Under the pieces are notes generated by a model that worked only from the letters and a program-made list of their open reading frames with translations, was not told the DNA's origin and made no database searches. Positions 35,131 to 42,786 of a stretch of DNA of 64,000 bases are shown piece by piece. Source of the DNA: an uncultured Allomuricauda sp. (GTDB lineage Bacteria; Bacteroidota; Bacteroidia; Flavobacteriales; Flavobacteriaceae); the NCBI RefSeq assembly GCF_947501165.1, contig NZ_CANMUU010000002.1:1364001-1428000 (forward strand), given 5' to 3'. How positions within the stretch are numbered: the stretch's first letter is position 1; every line of letters begins with the position of its first letter. The translations under genes and the position numbers were made by a program.

Positions 35131-35601
35131 TTAGTTTTGTATTAAAACGCCATTCGCTTCAAAACGCAGTTGCTTTTTTGGTGTGGTTATTTTGGCAATC
35201 TCGGCAGGTGAATCGCCTCTATCTTTCGCATAGTGTTTTTGGTCTTCCACAGACATTTCCGAAGCAAAAACAACTCCGTTCATAACAACATTTTTATCGG
35301 ATGAATCAGTGGGAACGAAAAATCCATAATCCTTGAACCTTACAAAAACTTCTTCATCATTCTCAAGAACAACTTTCATCCAACACCCCTTAGCTTGGCA
35401 TACTTCTTTTATCTTTCCAGATAAGCGTGTTTGGACAGTATCGTTGGAAATCAGTTTTTTGGTTATAGCATCAAAAGATTCAACTTTTTTTTCTGAGCTG
35501 AACTCTGCTCCGTAAAAACGACCTCCTTTACTCTCTTGGCTATGGACCGAGCAAACTAAAAAGATTAAAAAAGTAACAGCAAAAATGTTAAAATACCTCA
35601 T
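35131..35601 (-). CDS. DUF4920 exported protein
   Basis: A 156-residue protein with an N-terminal signal (cleavage near V-H-S-Q, residue 22). The domain matches DUF4920: V-Q-T-R-L-S-G-K-I-K-E-V-C-Q-A-K-G-C-W-M followed by F-V-R-F-K-D-Y-G-F-F-V-P. The V-C-x-x-x-G-C-W-M pair of cysteines is the hallmark and could bind metal or be redox active. The activity is unknown. It is upstream of and probably co-transcribed with mnmD, and divergent from ilvE. Confidence 0.88.
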   Translation of the reverse strand: MRYFNIFAVTFLIFLVCSVHSQESKGGRFYGAEFSSEKKVESFDAITKKLISNDTVQTRLSGKIKEVCQAKGCWMKVVLENDEEVFVRFKDYGFFVPTDSSDKNVVMNGVVFASEMSVEDQKHYAKDRGDSPAEIAKITTPKKQLRFEANGVLIQN

Positions 35602-35706
35602 AATTGATAAGTTTTGATTATATCCTGAACAAGGATAACAATTAGAATTGGGGCTTACATCAAAACTAACAATAAATAGCTAATTTTATGGTCTAATTTG
35701 TAAGTT

Positions 35707-36771
35707 ATGGATGCAACGGTAAACAATATTTCAGTGCAAAAAGCGCCTACTTCCAAGATTCATAATGTGGATTTTGAGAACCTTTCATTCGGAAACACCT
35801 TCACTGACCATATGTTGGTCTGTGATTATGAAAATGGCTCTTGGAGCGCACCAAAAATTGTTCCGTACGGTCCTTTAGAATTGGAACCATCGTCCAAAAT
35901 CTTTCACTACGGTCAATCCATTTTTGAAGGAATGAAGGCTTACAAGGACGAAACTGACCAAGTTTGGCTTTTTAGACCCTTGGAAAACTGGAAAAGATTG
36001 AACAAGTCTGCCAAAAGACTTGCTATTCCAGAATTACCTGAAAGTTATTTTATGGATGGCCTTACTTCCCTATTACAACTGGAAAAGGATTGGATTCCAA
36101 AAACTCCGGGCAGCTCACTTTATGTTCGGCCTTTTATGTTTGCCTCTGGAACTGGGTTTCACGCCTCTCCAGCGGACAAGTACAAGTTTATCATAGCCTT
36201 GGCCCCTTCTGGAGCTTATTTTTCTGGTAAGGTGAGGGTGAAAATTGAAGAAACATATTCTCGTGCGGCCAATGGAGGCGTTGGGTATGCCAAGGCAGGC
36301 GGCAACTATGCAGGACAGTTCTACCCTACTCAACTTGCCGTGGAAGAAGGGTATCAGCAAGTTATCTGGACCGATGACAATAGTCATGAGTTTATTGAAG
36401 AGGCTGGCGCGATGAACGTTTTTATCCGTATTAATAACACCCTGATTACGGCTCCTACCAATGACCGAATTTTGGACGGTATTACCAGAAAGAGTATTCT
36501 GGATATAGCCGAGGCCGAAGGAATTTCAGCGGAAGTACGAAAAATATCAGTTAAAGAAGTTGTGGAAGCTGCCCAAAATGGTTCTCTAAAAGAAATGTTC
36601 GGAGCAGGCACTGCTGCAGTTGTTTCTCCCATTGCTGCGTTTGGCTATAAAGGAGTTGATTATGAACTTCCTGAAATACAGGACAGTTATGCTTCACTGC
36701 TAAAAAAACGCATAACCGACATACAGTACAACAGGGCCGAAGATAATTTTGGATGGCGTTTTAAGGTATAA
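35707..36771 (+). CDS. ilvE: Branched-chain amino-acid aminotransferase
   Basis: A 354-residue PLP enzyme of fold type IV (class II BCAT, as in mitochondria and many Bacteroidota) that interconverts Val, Leu, Ile and their 2-oxo acids. Visible marks: F-H-Y-G-Q-S-I-F-E-G-M-K-A-Y (about 77), Y-V-R-P-F-M-F-A, A-K-A-G-G-N-Y-A with the PLP lysine, E-E-A-G-A-M-N-V-F and G-T-A-A-V-V-S-P-I. The length matches the family. A perfect palindromic terminator follows at once. Confidence 0.96.
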   Translation: MDATVNNISVQKAPTSKIHNVDFENLSFGNTFTDHMLVCDYENGSWSAPKIVPYGPLELEPSSKIFHYGQSIFEGMKAYKDETDQVWLFRPLENWKRLNKSAKRLAIPELPESYFMDGLTSLLQLEKDWIPKTPGSSLYVRPFMFASGTGFHASPADKYKFIIALAPSGAYFSGKVRVKIEETYSRAANGGVGYAKAGGNYAGQFYPTQLAVEEGYQQVIWTDDNSHEFIEEAGAMNVFIRINNTLITAPTNDRILDGITRKSILDIAEAEGISAEVRKISVKEVVEAAQNGSLKEMFGAGTAAVVSPIAAFGYKGVDYELPEIQDSYASLLKKRITDIQYNRAEDNFGWRFKV

Positions 36772-36772
36772 T

Positions 36773-36800
36773 AAAAAGGAGCACCTAGGTGCTCCTTTTT
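36773..36800. terminator. Bidirectional terminator between ilvE and the MazG-like gene
   Basis: A perfect 28-base palindrome, AAAAAGGAGCAC-CTAG and its mirror, with T runs on both strands. It starts two bases after the ilvE stop and overlaps the stop codon of the convergent gene. Confidence 0.92.
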
Positions 36801-37185
36801 ATTTATCCAACACCGCTTGAATATTAGGTTTAAAGTAGTTAGGGCCTTTAAGCACCTTTCCGTCCTCTCTATAAATAGGTTTTCCGTCGTGCCCAAGTTT
36901 ACTCATGTTGCTTTTCTGAATTTCCTCAAACACTTCTTCAATTTTATACTGCATGCCGTGCTCCAAAATAGTACCACAAAGAATGTATAGCATATCTCCC
37001 AAAGCATCCGCTACTTCAACTAAATCACCATCATTTGCCGCTTCTAAATATTCCTCATTTTCTTCACGCATCAGTTTGTAGCGCAACATATTTTTTTCCA
37101 GGCCCAAGTTGGCTTTTGGGTTATACAACACACCTAATCCAAATGCATTGTGAAATTCTTCAACAGCTTCTATCTTTCTTTTCAT
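36799..37185 (-). CDS. MazG/HisE-like nucleotide pyrophosphohydrolase
   Basis: A 128-residue all-alpha protein. The metal-binding pattern E-E-N-E-E-Y, then E-V-A-D-A-L-G-D-M-L-Y (about 41-68) fits the MazG/phosphoribosyl-ATP pyrophosphatase superfamily, which cleaves (d)NTPs to monophosphate. The C-terminal K-V-L-K-G-P-N-Y-F-K-P is typical of the single-domain group in this phylum. Its stop overlaps a bidirectional terminator. Confidence 0.88.
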   Translation of the reverse strand: MKRKIEAVEEFHNAFGLGVLYNPKANLGLEKNMLRYKLMREENEEYLEAANDGDLVEVADALGDMLYILCGTILEHGMQYKIEEVFEEIQKSNMSKLGHDGKPIYREDGKVLKGPNYFKPNIQAVLDK

Positions 37186-37224
37186 TGTTCTATAATTGAC
37201 TTAATTTTGCTAAAAATAGGAAAT

Positions 37225-37413
37225 ATGTTCAGCTCAGGGCAATTGATTTTTGCCAGTTTATTTATTGTTGCTTTTATAGGAGTTATGGTATTCTCCTATA
37301 GAAAAGACAAAAAACTCCATACAAAAAACTACAAAGGTGTTGTCTGGGTTTTGATTTCCTTTATGATATTCGTGATTTTTCTTTTCCTGATTAAGCATTT
37401 CCTGAAAAATTAA
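37225..37413 (+). CDS. Small two-helix membrane protein
   Basis: A 62-residue protein from ATG 37225. Two hydrophobic helices (about 8-24 and 42-60) flank a basic loop (Y-R-K-D-K-K-L-H-T-K-N-Y-K), which should be cytoplasmic. It is divergent from the MazG-like gene and 111 bases ahead of SVN copy C. No family is assigned; the pattern is common for conserved hypothetical proteins of flavobacteria. Confidence 0.65.
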   Translation: MFSSGQLIFASLFIVAFIGVMVFSYRKDKKLHTKNYKGVVWVLISFMIFVIFLFLIKHFLKN

Positions 37414-37494
37414 CAGATATATTGATTTCCCTACAAAAATTAACATTTTTACAACTTATATAAGAAGTTGAATCACTAACATTAAGAAAACACG

Positions 37495-37502
37495 TACTTT
37501 TG
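37495..37502 (+). promoter_or_regulatory. Putative -7 element for SVN copy C-crcB
   Basis: TACTTTTG, a full match to TAnnTTTG, lies 22 bases before the tiny gene at 37525. TTG at 37468-37470 is a poor-spacing candidate for -33. Confidence 0.5.
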
Positions 37503-37524
37503 TATTGGAACAACCTCTGGATAA

Positions 37525-37704
37525 ATGATAGCTTTTTTTTCCATACTATCTGTTTTATTACTTGTTAACGCTGTATTGCTGATTTTCAGCGTAAACGGCG
37601 CTAAGGAAAGTTTTAAGAAGCCCGTTAAAAAGATTACGGAGACATCCATTCCCAAACTGTTTCCTAAGGAATCTTCCGAAGCCAAATACAAAAAGGCCGT
37701 TTAG
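37525..37704 (+). CDS. Small single-helix membrane protein, SVN family copy C (extended)
   Basis: A 59-residue protein. Residues 1-27 align without gaps with the two tiny proteins near 21 kb: M-I-A-F-F, leucine-rich helix with Asn15, then S-V-N-G-A-K. Unlike them it continues with a basic, Pro-containing tail of about 32 residues rich in Lys, likely cytoplasmic. It ends 16 bases before crcB and must be co-transcribed with it. A consensus -7 element lies upstream. The function is unknown. Confidence 0.75.
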   Translation: MIAFFSILSVLLLVNAVLLIFSVNGAKESFKKPVKKITETSIPKLFPKESSEAKYKKAV

Positions 37705-37720
37705 TTTGTACCTTTAAGGT

Positions 37721-38095
37721 ATGAAACATGCTCTTCTTGTTTTTTTGGGTGGTGGCTTGGGCAGTATGTTACGCTATCTCATTTCAAAACCTCTTAACGA
37801 TTTTCACAATAATTTTTACCTAGGCACTTTCACTGTAAACATTGTAGGATGCTTGCTTATAGGTATTATTATGGGCATGGCTTCTAAAAATCAAGCTGTA
37901 TCCCAACAAAGTGTACTTTTCTTCGCAACCGGACTCTGCGGAGGTTTTACTACATTTTCTGCCTTTGCGTTTGAAAAACATTCTTTTATAAAAGAAGGTG
38001 CTTTTTTACCATTTCTCATATACCTCGCTTCGAGTGTTATTTTAGGAATTCTTGCCGTAGCTCTGGGATCCTGGTTGGTTCGTTCCCTTGATTAG
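37721..38095 (+). CDS. crcB: Fluoride channel CrcB/Fluc
   Basis: A 124-residue inner-membrane protein with four helices. It shows G-G-x-L-G-S-M-L-R-Y near the start, N-I-V-G-C-L-L-I-G in helix 2 and G-F-T-T-F-S-A-F-A-F-E in helix 3, the fluoride-pore signature. Fluc works as a dual-topology homodimer and exports toxic fluoride. I could not recognise a fluoride riboswitch in the leader; the gene follows SVN copy C by 16 bases. Confidence 0.94.
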   Translation: MKHALLVFLGGGLGSMLRYLISKPLNDFHNNFYLGTFTVNIVGCLLIGIIMGMASKNQAVSQQSVLFFATGLCGGFTTFSAFAFEKHSFIKEGAFLPFLIYLASSVILGILAVALGSWLVRSLD

Positions 38096-38243
38096 TTATA
38101 AATTACTTTTTTCTGTTAATTTTTGTTAATTACTACACATTTAATATCAAAAGCATGTTTTATCGATAAAAAACACATCGTTATACAGCGTCTTGTTGAG
38201 AAAAAATCATCAAATCTTTAAAAAAAGTATTTTTAAAATCATT

Positions 38244-38273
38244 TACCCCTAAAAAAATAGGGGTATTTTTTTT
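38244..38273 (+). terminator. Terminator-like hairpin in the crcB/P-II intergenic region
   Basis: An 8-bp stem TACCCCTA/TAGGGGTA with an A6 loop is followed by nine T. It lies 148 bases after crcB and 90 bases before the P-II start, upstream of that gene's likely -7 element. The arms contain TTACCCC-type sequence also seen at the glutamine synthetase genes, so it may double as an operator. Confidence 0.7.
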
Positions 38274-38332
38274 ATACAGATAAAAATACTCTACATAACC
38301 TGTAATTTTTTATGGTCTAGAATCAATTCATA

Positions 38333-38340
38333 TATATTTG
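38333..38340 (+). promoter_or_regulatory. Putative -7 element for P-II/amtB
   Basis: TATATTTG matches TAnnTTTG, 23 bases before the P-II start. No sigma-54 (GG-N10-GC) promoter was seen. Confidence 0.5.
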
Positions 38341-38363
38341 AGCCATCAATTAACTACTTAAAT

Positions 38364-38702
38364 ATGAAAAAAGTCGAGGCAATTATCAGAAAATCCAAAT
38401 TTGATGAGGTGAAAAAAGCACTTCATGAAATTGAGGTAAACTTCTTCAGTTACTGGGATGTAACTGGAGTGGGCAATGAGAAACAAGGCCATGTATATCG
38501 TGGCATTTCGTACAGTACCACAGACATCCAAAGAAGGTATTTGGTCATCGTGGTTTCTGATGACTTTTTGGAACGTACCGTCAACACGCTGCTGGAAGCC
38601 GCAGGCACAGGAAACGTAGGTGATGGTAAAATCTTCGTTTCAGATGTCATGGAAGCTTATCGCATAAGAACCAAGGAAAGCGGTAGTGCAGGTATTAACT
38701 AA
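38364..38702 (+). CDS. P-II nitrogen regulatory protein
   Basis: A 112-residue trimeric signalling protein that senses ATP/ADP and 2-oxoglutarate and gates AmtB. The G-D-G-K-I-F-V nucleotide segment and R-I-R-T end are intact. The T-loop (37-58) is unlike the E. coli type: N-E-K-Q-G-H-V-Y-R-G-I-S-Y-S-T-T-D-I-Q-R-R. Tyr50 aligns roughly with the uridylylated Tyr51, but surrounding residues differ, so modification is uncertain. It lies 31 bases before amtB, as usual for glnK. Confidence 0.93.
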   Translation: MKKVEAIIRKSKFDEVKKALHEIEVNFFSYWDVTGVGNEKQGHVYRGISYSTTDIQRRYLVIVVSDDFLERTVNTLLEAAGTGNVGDGKIFVSDVMEAYRIRTKESGSAGIN

Positions 38703-38733
38703 AGATAAAAACTAACTAACAATATTTTAGATT

Positions 38734-40017
38734 ATGATTGTTGAACAACAAGAAGCAATAGATAAAGCCATTGAAGCAATCAATGGTGATATGGGAGCCT
38801 TGTGGATTACTTTGGCTGCCGTTTTGGTATTTTTCATGCAGGCGGGTTTCACCCTATTGGAAATTGGATTCACAAGAAGTAAGAATTCCGGTAACATAAT
38901 AATGAAGAACGTAATGGACCTTGCCATAGGTTCCTTAATGTTTTGGGCAATAGGTTATGGCCTTATGTACGGAAGCGAGCTAATAGCTGGAGGATGGTTG
39001 GGAAGGACCAGTCCATCTGACCAAGGTTATTTCTTTTTTAGTGCCTCGGATTGGTACAACTTGTTTTTTCAAACGGTTTTCTGCGCTACTGCAGCCACCA
39101 TCGTATCTGGTGCAATAGCTGGTAGAACTAAGTTTTCTACATATTTAATTTTTTCCGCAGTGCTTACCACAATAATCTATCCTATTTCTGGAAGCTGGTA
39201 TTGGCCTTTTGACGATGATGCCTGGTTGAATACAGCTGGCTTTGTGGATTTTGCAGGTTCTTCCGTAGTGCATGCTGTGGGTGGTTCTGCGGCTTTGGTA
39301 GCAGCCATTTTGGTTGGCCCTAGAATAGGAAAATACGTAGATGGGAAAGCACAAGTAATTCCAGGTCACAACATGGCGTTTGGTGCCTTGGGTGTATTCA
39401 TTCTCTGGTTAGGATGGTTCGGATTTAATGGAGGTTCTCAATTAGCATGGGGAGGAGATGATACCGTTGGTGCAACCAGCGTAATCATAAACACGAACCT
39501 AGCTGCTGCAATTGGAGCCATAGCTGCTTTATTCTTTACATGGGTTAAATACGGAAAAGCAGATATCTCAATGACTCTGAACGGTGCCTTGGCTGGTTTG
39601 GTAGGTATTACCGCGGGTTGCGGAGCCGTTAGTGCTTGGGGTGCTTTGGCAATTGGCCTAATTTGCGGGATTGTCGTAGTTCTTTCCATTGAATTCATAG
39701 ACAAAAAACTAAAGATAGACGATCCTGTAGGTGCTATCTCAGTTCATGGTGTATGCGGTTTCTTGGGTACTGTATTAATTGGGCTTTTCGCTCTTGACGG
39801 AGGCCTTCTTTATGGGGGTGGCGCCAAATTGCTTTGGGTACAGACCTACGGCTCACTTGCCTATATCATCTGGGCCGCAGTCTTTACGTTCATCATCCTT
39901 TTCATATTGAAAAAGACCATAGGTCTTCGAGTTTCGGAAAAAGAAGAATTGGAAGGCTTGGATATTCATGAACATGGAATGGAAGCCTATCCTGAACACA
40001 TTACAACACAGAATTAA
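38734..40017 (+). CDS. amtB: Ammonium transporter AmtB
   Basis: A 427-residue inner-membrane protein with about 11 helices and an added N-terminal start helix. Family marks: F-A-G-S-S-V-V-H-A-V-G-G (pore His), G-H-N-M-A-F-G-A-L-G-V-F-I-L-W-L-G-W-F-G-F-N and D-P-V-G-A-I-S-V-H-G-V-C-G (second pore His). The short C-terminal tail (about 395-427) would contact P-II. It is co-transcribed with P-II and possibly with the downstream porin. Confidence 0.96.
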   Translation: MIVEQQEAIDKAIEAINGDMGALWITLAAVLVFFMQAGFTLLEIGFTRSKNSGNIIMKNVMDLAIGSLMFWAIGYGLMYGSELIAGGWLGRTSPSDQGYFFFSASDWYNLFFQTVFCATAATIVSGAIAGRTKFSTYLIFSAVLTTIIYPISGSWYWPFDDDAWLNTAGFVDFAGSSVVHAVGGSAALVAAILVGPRIGKYVDGKAQVIPGHNMAFGALGVFILWLGWFGFNGGSQLAWGGDDTVGATSVIINTNLAAAIGAIAALFFTWVKYGKADISMTLNGALAGLVGITAGCGAVSAWGALAIGLICGIVVVLSIEFIDKKLKIDDPVGAISVHGVCGFLGTVLIGLFALDGGLLYGGGAKLLWVQTYGSLAYIIWAAVFTFIILFILKKTIGLRVSEKEELEGLDIHEHGMEAYPEHITTQN

Positions 40018-40032
40018 TCTATGGAAAAGGAA

Positions 40033-40058
40033 ACGGAGCGTTTGGCAGAACGCTCCGT
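40033..40058. other. Strong hairpin after amtB without T tract
   Basis: A perfect 10-bp stem ACGGAGCGTT/AACGCTCCGT with loop TGGCAG lies 15 bases after the amtB stop. No T run follows. It may protect the P-II/amtB mRNA end or partly end transcription before the porin gene. Confidence 0.6.
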
Positions 40059-40135
40059 AGTATAACCTTTTCACAAAGTAAACTCAAACAAAACAATTAA
40101 ATGTTCCATAAAAGGAACACCTAAAAGATGTAATT

Positions 40136-41275
40136 ATGAAAACGATTATAAATACAAATTACGTAAAAAAAATAGCTTTTGCCGTTTTGGCTCTAGTATC
40201 CGTATTCGCTGTAGCACAAGAAGAAGAGGAAAAGAAAAAGTTTGAATTTAGCGGTACGGTAGATGCCTATTACCGAGCAAACTTTAATGGCCTGAACAAA
40301 GAAATTCCTGATGTTGACGCAGGAGAACAAGTAGGGACTTTTCTTCCTACTGCTCCTGGAACCTCATTTGCCAACGACCCAGGTTTTGCTTTGGGTATGG
40401 TTAACTTAATCGCTTCTTATGAAGGTGAAAAAGTTGGGTTTGTTGCAGATTTGGTTTTTGGACCTAGAGGTGAAGATGCGGTCTTTGGCTCTCCAAATGG
40501 TTCACCTAATATTGTTAACCAATTATATGTATACTGGAATGTAAGTGAAAGTACCACGCTTACCTTTGGTAATTTCAATACGTTTTTAGGTTACGAAGTG
40601 ATTTCCCCAGCATCAAATTTCAATTATAGTACATCCTACATGTTCTCCTACGGACCATTCTCCCATGCTGGATTGAAGGCCGATTTTGATTTAGGGAATG
40701 ATTGGAGCGCTATGCTAGCTATCTTGAACCCAACAGATTTTACAGATATCAACCCTTTTGGTGAATTGTCTTTTGGAGCTCAGTTAGGCTATTCAGGTCA
40801 ATACTTAAACTTCTTGTATGGAAAACAGGGTTTCAATGAAGTTCTTGATGGGGAAAGTCTTGTCGATACCGATGTAGAAGCCCTATTTCAAGTAGATTTT
40901 ACAGGAGGATTCAATTTATCTGAAGATTTCTTTCTTGGCATCAATGCCACGTATCAAGATACGGATGGTGTAGGATTTTATGGAGCGGCTTTATATCCAC
41001 AATTGACCACTTCAGAAAATTTTGCAATCGGTTTGAGAGGTGAATACTTTGCCACTATGGACGGATTTGGAAATGTTGCTGGAATCGGAGCAGATGCAGA
41101 TGGAGATGCCAATGTTTTTGCAGTTACCTTGACTGGTAATGCCAAAGTTGGAGATTTGACCATAATTCCCGAACTAAGACTGGATAGTGCTTCTGAAGAA
41201 GTATTTTTGAATGGTGATTTAGAATTCAATGAAAGCCTAGCTTCCTTCTTGCTAGCAGCTGTTTACTCATTCTAA
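40136..41275 (+). CDS. Porin-like outer-membrane beta-barrel protein
   Basis: A 379-residue protein with signal peptide (cleaved after A-V-A-Q, about residue 28) and an acidic E-E-E-E-K-K linker. The rest alternates short beta strands and ends with A-A-V-Y-S-F, a typical outer-membrane C-terminal Phe. It looks like the putative beta-barrel porin-2 group. The position behind P-II and amtB suggests uptake of a nitrogen compound across the outer membrane; that is an inference from context. A strong terminator follows. Confidence 0.85.
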   Translation: MKTIINTNYVKKIAFAVLALVSVFAVAQEEEEKKKFEFSGTVDAYYRANFNGLNKEIPDVDAGEQVGTFLPTAPGTSFANDPGFALGMVNLIASYEGEKVGFVADLVFGPRGEDAVFGSPNGSPNIVNQLYVYWNVSESTTLTFGNFNTFLGYEVISPASNFNYSTSYMFSYGPFSHAGLKADFDLGNDWSAMLAILNPTDFTDINPFGELSFGAQLGYSGQYLNFLYGKQGFNEVLDGESLVDTDVEALFQVDFTGGFNLSEDFFLGINATYQDTDGVGFYGAALYPQLTTSENFAIGLRGEYFATMDGFGNVAGIGADADGDANVFAVTLTGNAKVGDLTIIPELRLDSASEEVFLNGDLEFNESLASFLLAAVYSF

Positions 41276-41295
41276 GTTATATTGAATAAAATCTG

Positions 41296-41333
41296 AAAAA
41301 AGCCTTATTCCAAAAAAGGAGTAAGGCTTTTTT
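41296..41333. terminator. Bidirectional terminator
   Basis: A 16-bp stem (AAAAAAGCCTTATTCC with GGAGTAAGGCTTTTTT, one wobble) with A6 loop ends the porin gene and overlaps the stop of the convergent DUF1684 gene. Confidence 0.9.
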
Positions 41334-41970
41334 ATTCCTTAATAAAGTCTTTCACTCCTGCTCTCACTTTAGTTCTCAAATAATTTTGCCTTGGCACTAG
41401 AGGGCAGGAGTACTTTTTATTGTAAACGCAATACGGATTGTAGGCTTTGTTAAAATCAATTAGAATCGTATCTCCCTTCGGAATGGTCAAATCAATATAA
41501 CGACCTCCACCATAAGTCTCATCTCCATTCGTATCATCCAAAAAGGGCAAAAACAGATAGTCTTCATATCCTTTTTGCGAAATAAGCTCAGGAGTCTGAT
41601 AAATCTCCAATTGATGCTGCTTTCCATTGAGTTCAAAATGTGCAACTCCATATACCACTTCAATTGTTTTCTCATCGGTTGTTGAGGGCATTAAAAAAGG
41701 AACGGCATCAGGTGTTCTTTCAAATCGGGCCCTAATTCTGTATAAAGTATCCGCTTCAAAAAATGATAATGATTCAAAGTTCTTACGTAATCTATCTGGC
41801 AATGGCGAAGTTTCAGGGTTCCGGAAAGATTCGTTCAAATCCTCTTGAAATTCAATAATATCAACCAGTTCCGCAGTTGCAACTTCTACTTTTTTTTGCT
41901 CATCATGATATTTTTTTCGTCCGTTACAAGACAAAAGCACCATGAATATCAAACACCAATATCTTACCAT
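41332..41970 (-). CDS. DUF1684 lipoprotein
   Basis: A 212-residue lipoprotein (V-L-L-S-C, Cys15). The DUF1684 domain covers about 40-205: F-L-P-F-L-D-D-T-N-G-D-E-T-Y-G-G-G-R-Y-I-D, then D-F-N-K-A-Y-N-P-Y-C-V-Y and C-P-L-V-P-x-x-N-Y-L. These conserved polar segments look like an active or binding site, but the family has no established function. It is transcribed alone. Confidence 0.88.
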   Translation of the reverse strand: MVRYWCLIFMVLLSCNGRKKYHDEQKKVEVATAELVDIIEFQEDLNESFRNPETSPLPDRLRKNFESLSFFEADTLYRIRARFERTPDAVPFLMPSTTDEKTIEVVYGVAHFELNGKQHQLEIYQTPELISQKGYEDYLFLPFLDDTNGDETYGGGRYIDLTIPKGDTILIDFNKAYNPYCVYNKKYSCPLVPRQNYLRTKVRAGVKDFIKE

Positions 41971-41992
41971 CGTATTTCTAAATAAAACTATT

Positions 41993-42000
41993 CAAAGGTA
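41993..42000 (-). promoter_or_regulatory. Putative -7 element for the DUF1684 gene
   Basis: The minus strand reads TACCTTTG, matching TAnnTTTG, 22 bases before the start. Confidence 0.5.
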
Positions 42001-42042
42001 ATGCTATCTTAGCAACAAGCATTCAATCACAAACTATAGACT

Positions 42043-42786
42043 ATGTTCAAAAAATGGTTTTTCCCGGTTTTATTTTTTTATATAATGGGTTTGGGTTGCA
42101 CCCCAAATAAGCAAGCACCCAAAATCGAAGAGGAAACATTGAGAACGTTTCCAGATTTAAAACCAAATCGATATAACGTGGCCTTTTTAATTATGGATGG
42201 AGTATATAATACTGAGTTTACGGCCCCTTACGATATTTTTCAACATACCCAATATCGCAAGAATATAAAGGCCATGAACACCTTTACTGTGGCAAATACC
42301 TTGGAACCCATAACCTCTTTTGAAGGGGTTCGAATATTGCCCGATTATGATTACACAAAAGATTCTATTCCACAAATTGACATCTTGGTAGTGCCCAGCG
42401 CGGAACATCATTTGGACAGCGACTTGAAAGATTCTGTTATGTTGAATTTTGTAAAAAAGGTGGATAGAAATGCGTTATACATGACCTCGCATTGCGATGG
42501 GGCTTTTGTGTTGGCGAAAGCTGGACTTTTGGATAGCGTTCTGTCTACAACCTTTCCTAGTGATATTGATACCTATCGAAAGATGTTTCCACAACTAAAG
42601 GTAAAAGACAGCGTACTCTTTGTTCACGATGGAAAATATATTACTTCAGCTGGTGGCGCAAAAAGTTTTGAGGCTGCCCTTTATTTATGTGAACATCTTT
42701 ACGGAAAAGAAATTGCAGAATCTTTGGCAGGCGGGTTGGTTATCGATTGGGATTTAAAATCTGTGCCAAAGGTTATTCCTCAATAA
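42043..42786 (+). CDS. DJ-1/PfpI-superfamily lipoprotein
   Basis: A 247-residue lipoprotein (G-L-G-C, Cys19). The DJ-1/PfpI domain begins at about 44 (Y-N-V-A-F-L-I-M-D-G-V-Y-N-T-E-F), with Glu58 in the position of the family's conserved Glu. The nucleophile elbow is T-S-H-C-D-G-A-F (Cys151), followed by A-K-A-G-L-L-D. It thus keeps the Cys and Glu of active members, though it is exported; most members are cytoplasmic. It overlaps the convergent hydrolase gene by 14 bases at the 3' end. Confidence 0.88.
   Translation: MFKKWFFPVLFFYIMGLGCTPNKQAPKIEEETLRTFPDLKPNRYNVAFLIMDGVYNTEFTAPYDIFQHTQYRKNIKAMNTFTVANTLEPITSFEGVRILPDYDYTKDSIPQIDILVVPSAEHHLDSDLKDSVMLNFVKKVDRNALYMTSHCDGAFVLAKAGLLDSVLSTTFPSDIDTYRKMFPQLKVKDSVLFVHDGKYITSAGGAKSFEAALYLCEHLYGKEIAESLAGGLVIDWDLKSVPKVIPQ

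Noticed and set aside
37414..37720. Fluoride riboswitch before crcB
   Set aside because: The leader is occupied by the SVN gene, and no recognisable riboswitch core was seen.
38281..38363. Sigma-54 promoter ahead of P-II/amtB
   Set aside because: No GG-N10-GC element is present; a TAnnTTTG element fits better.
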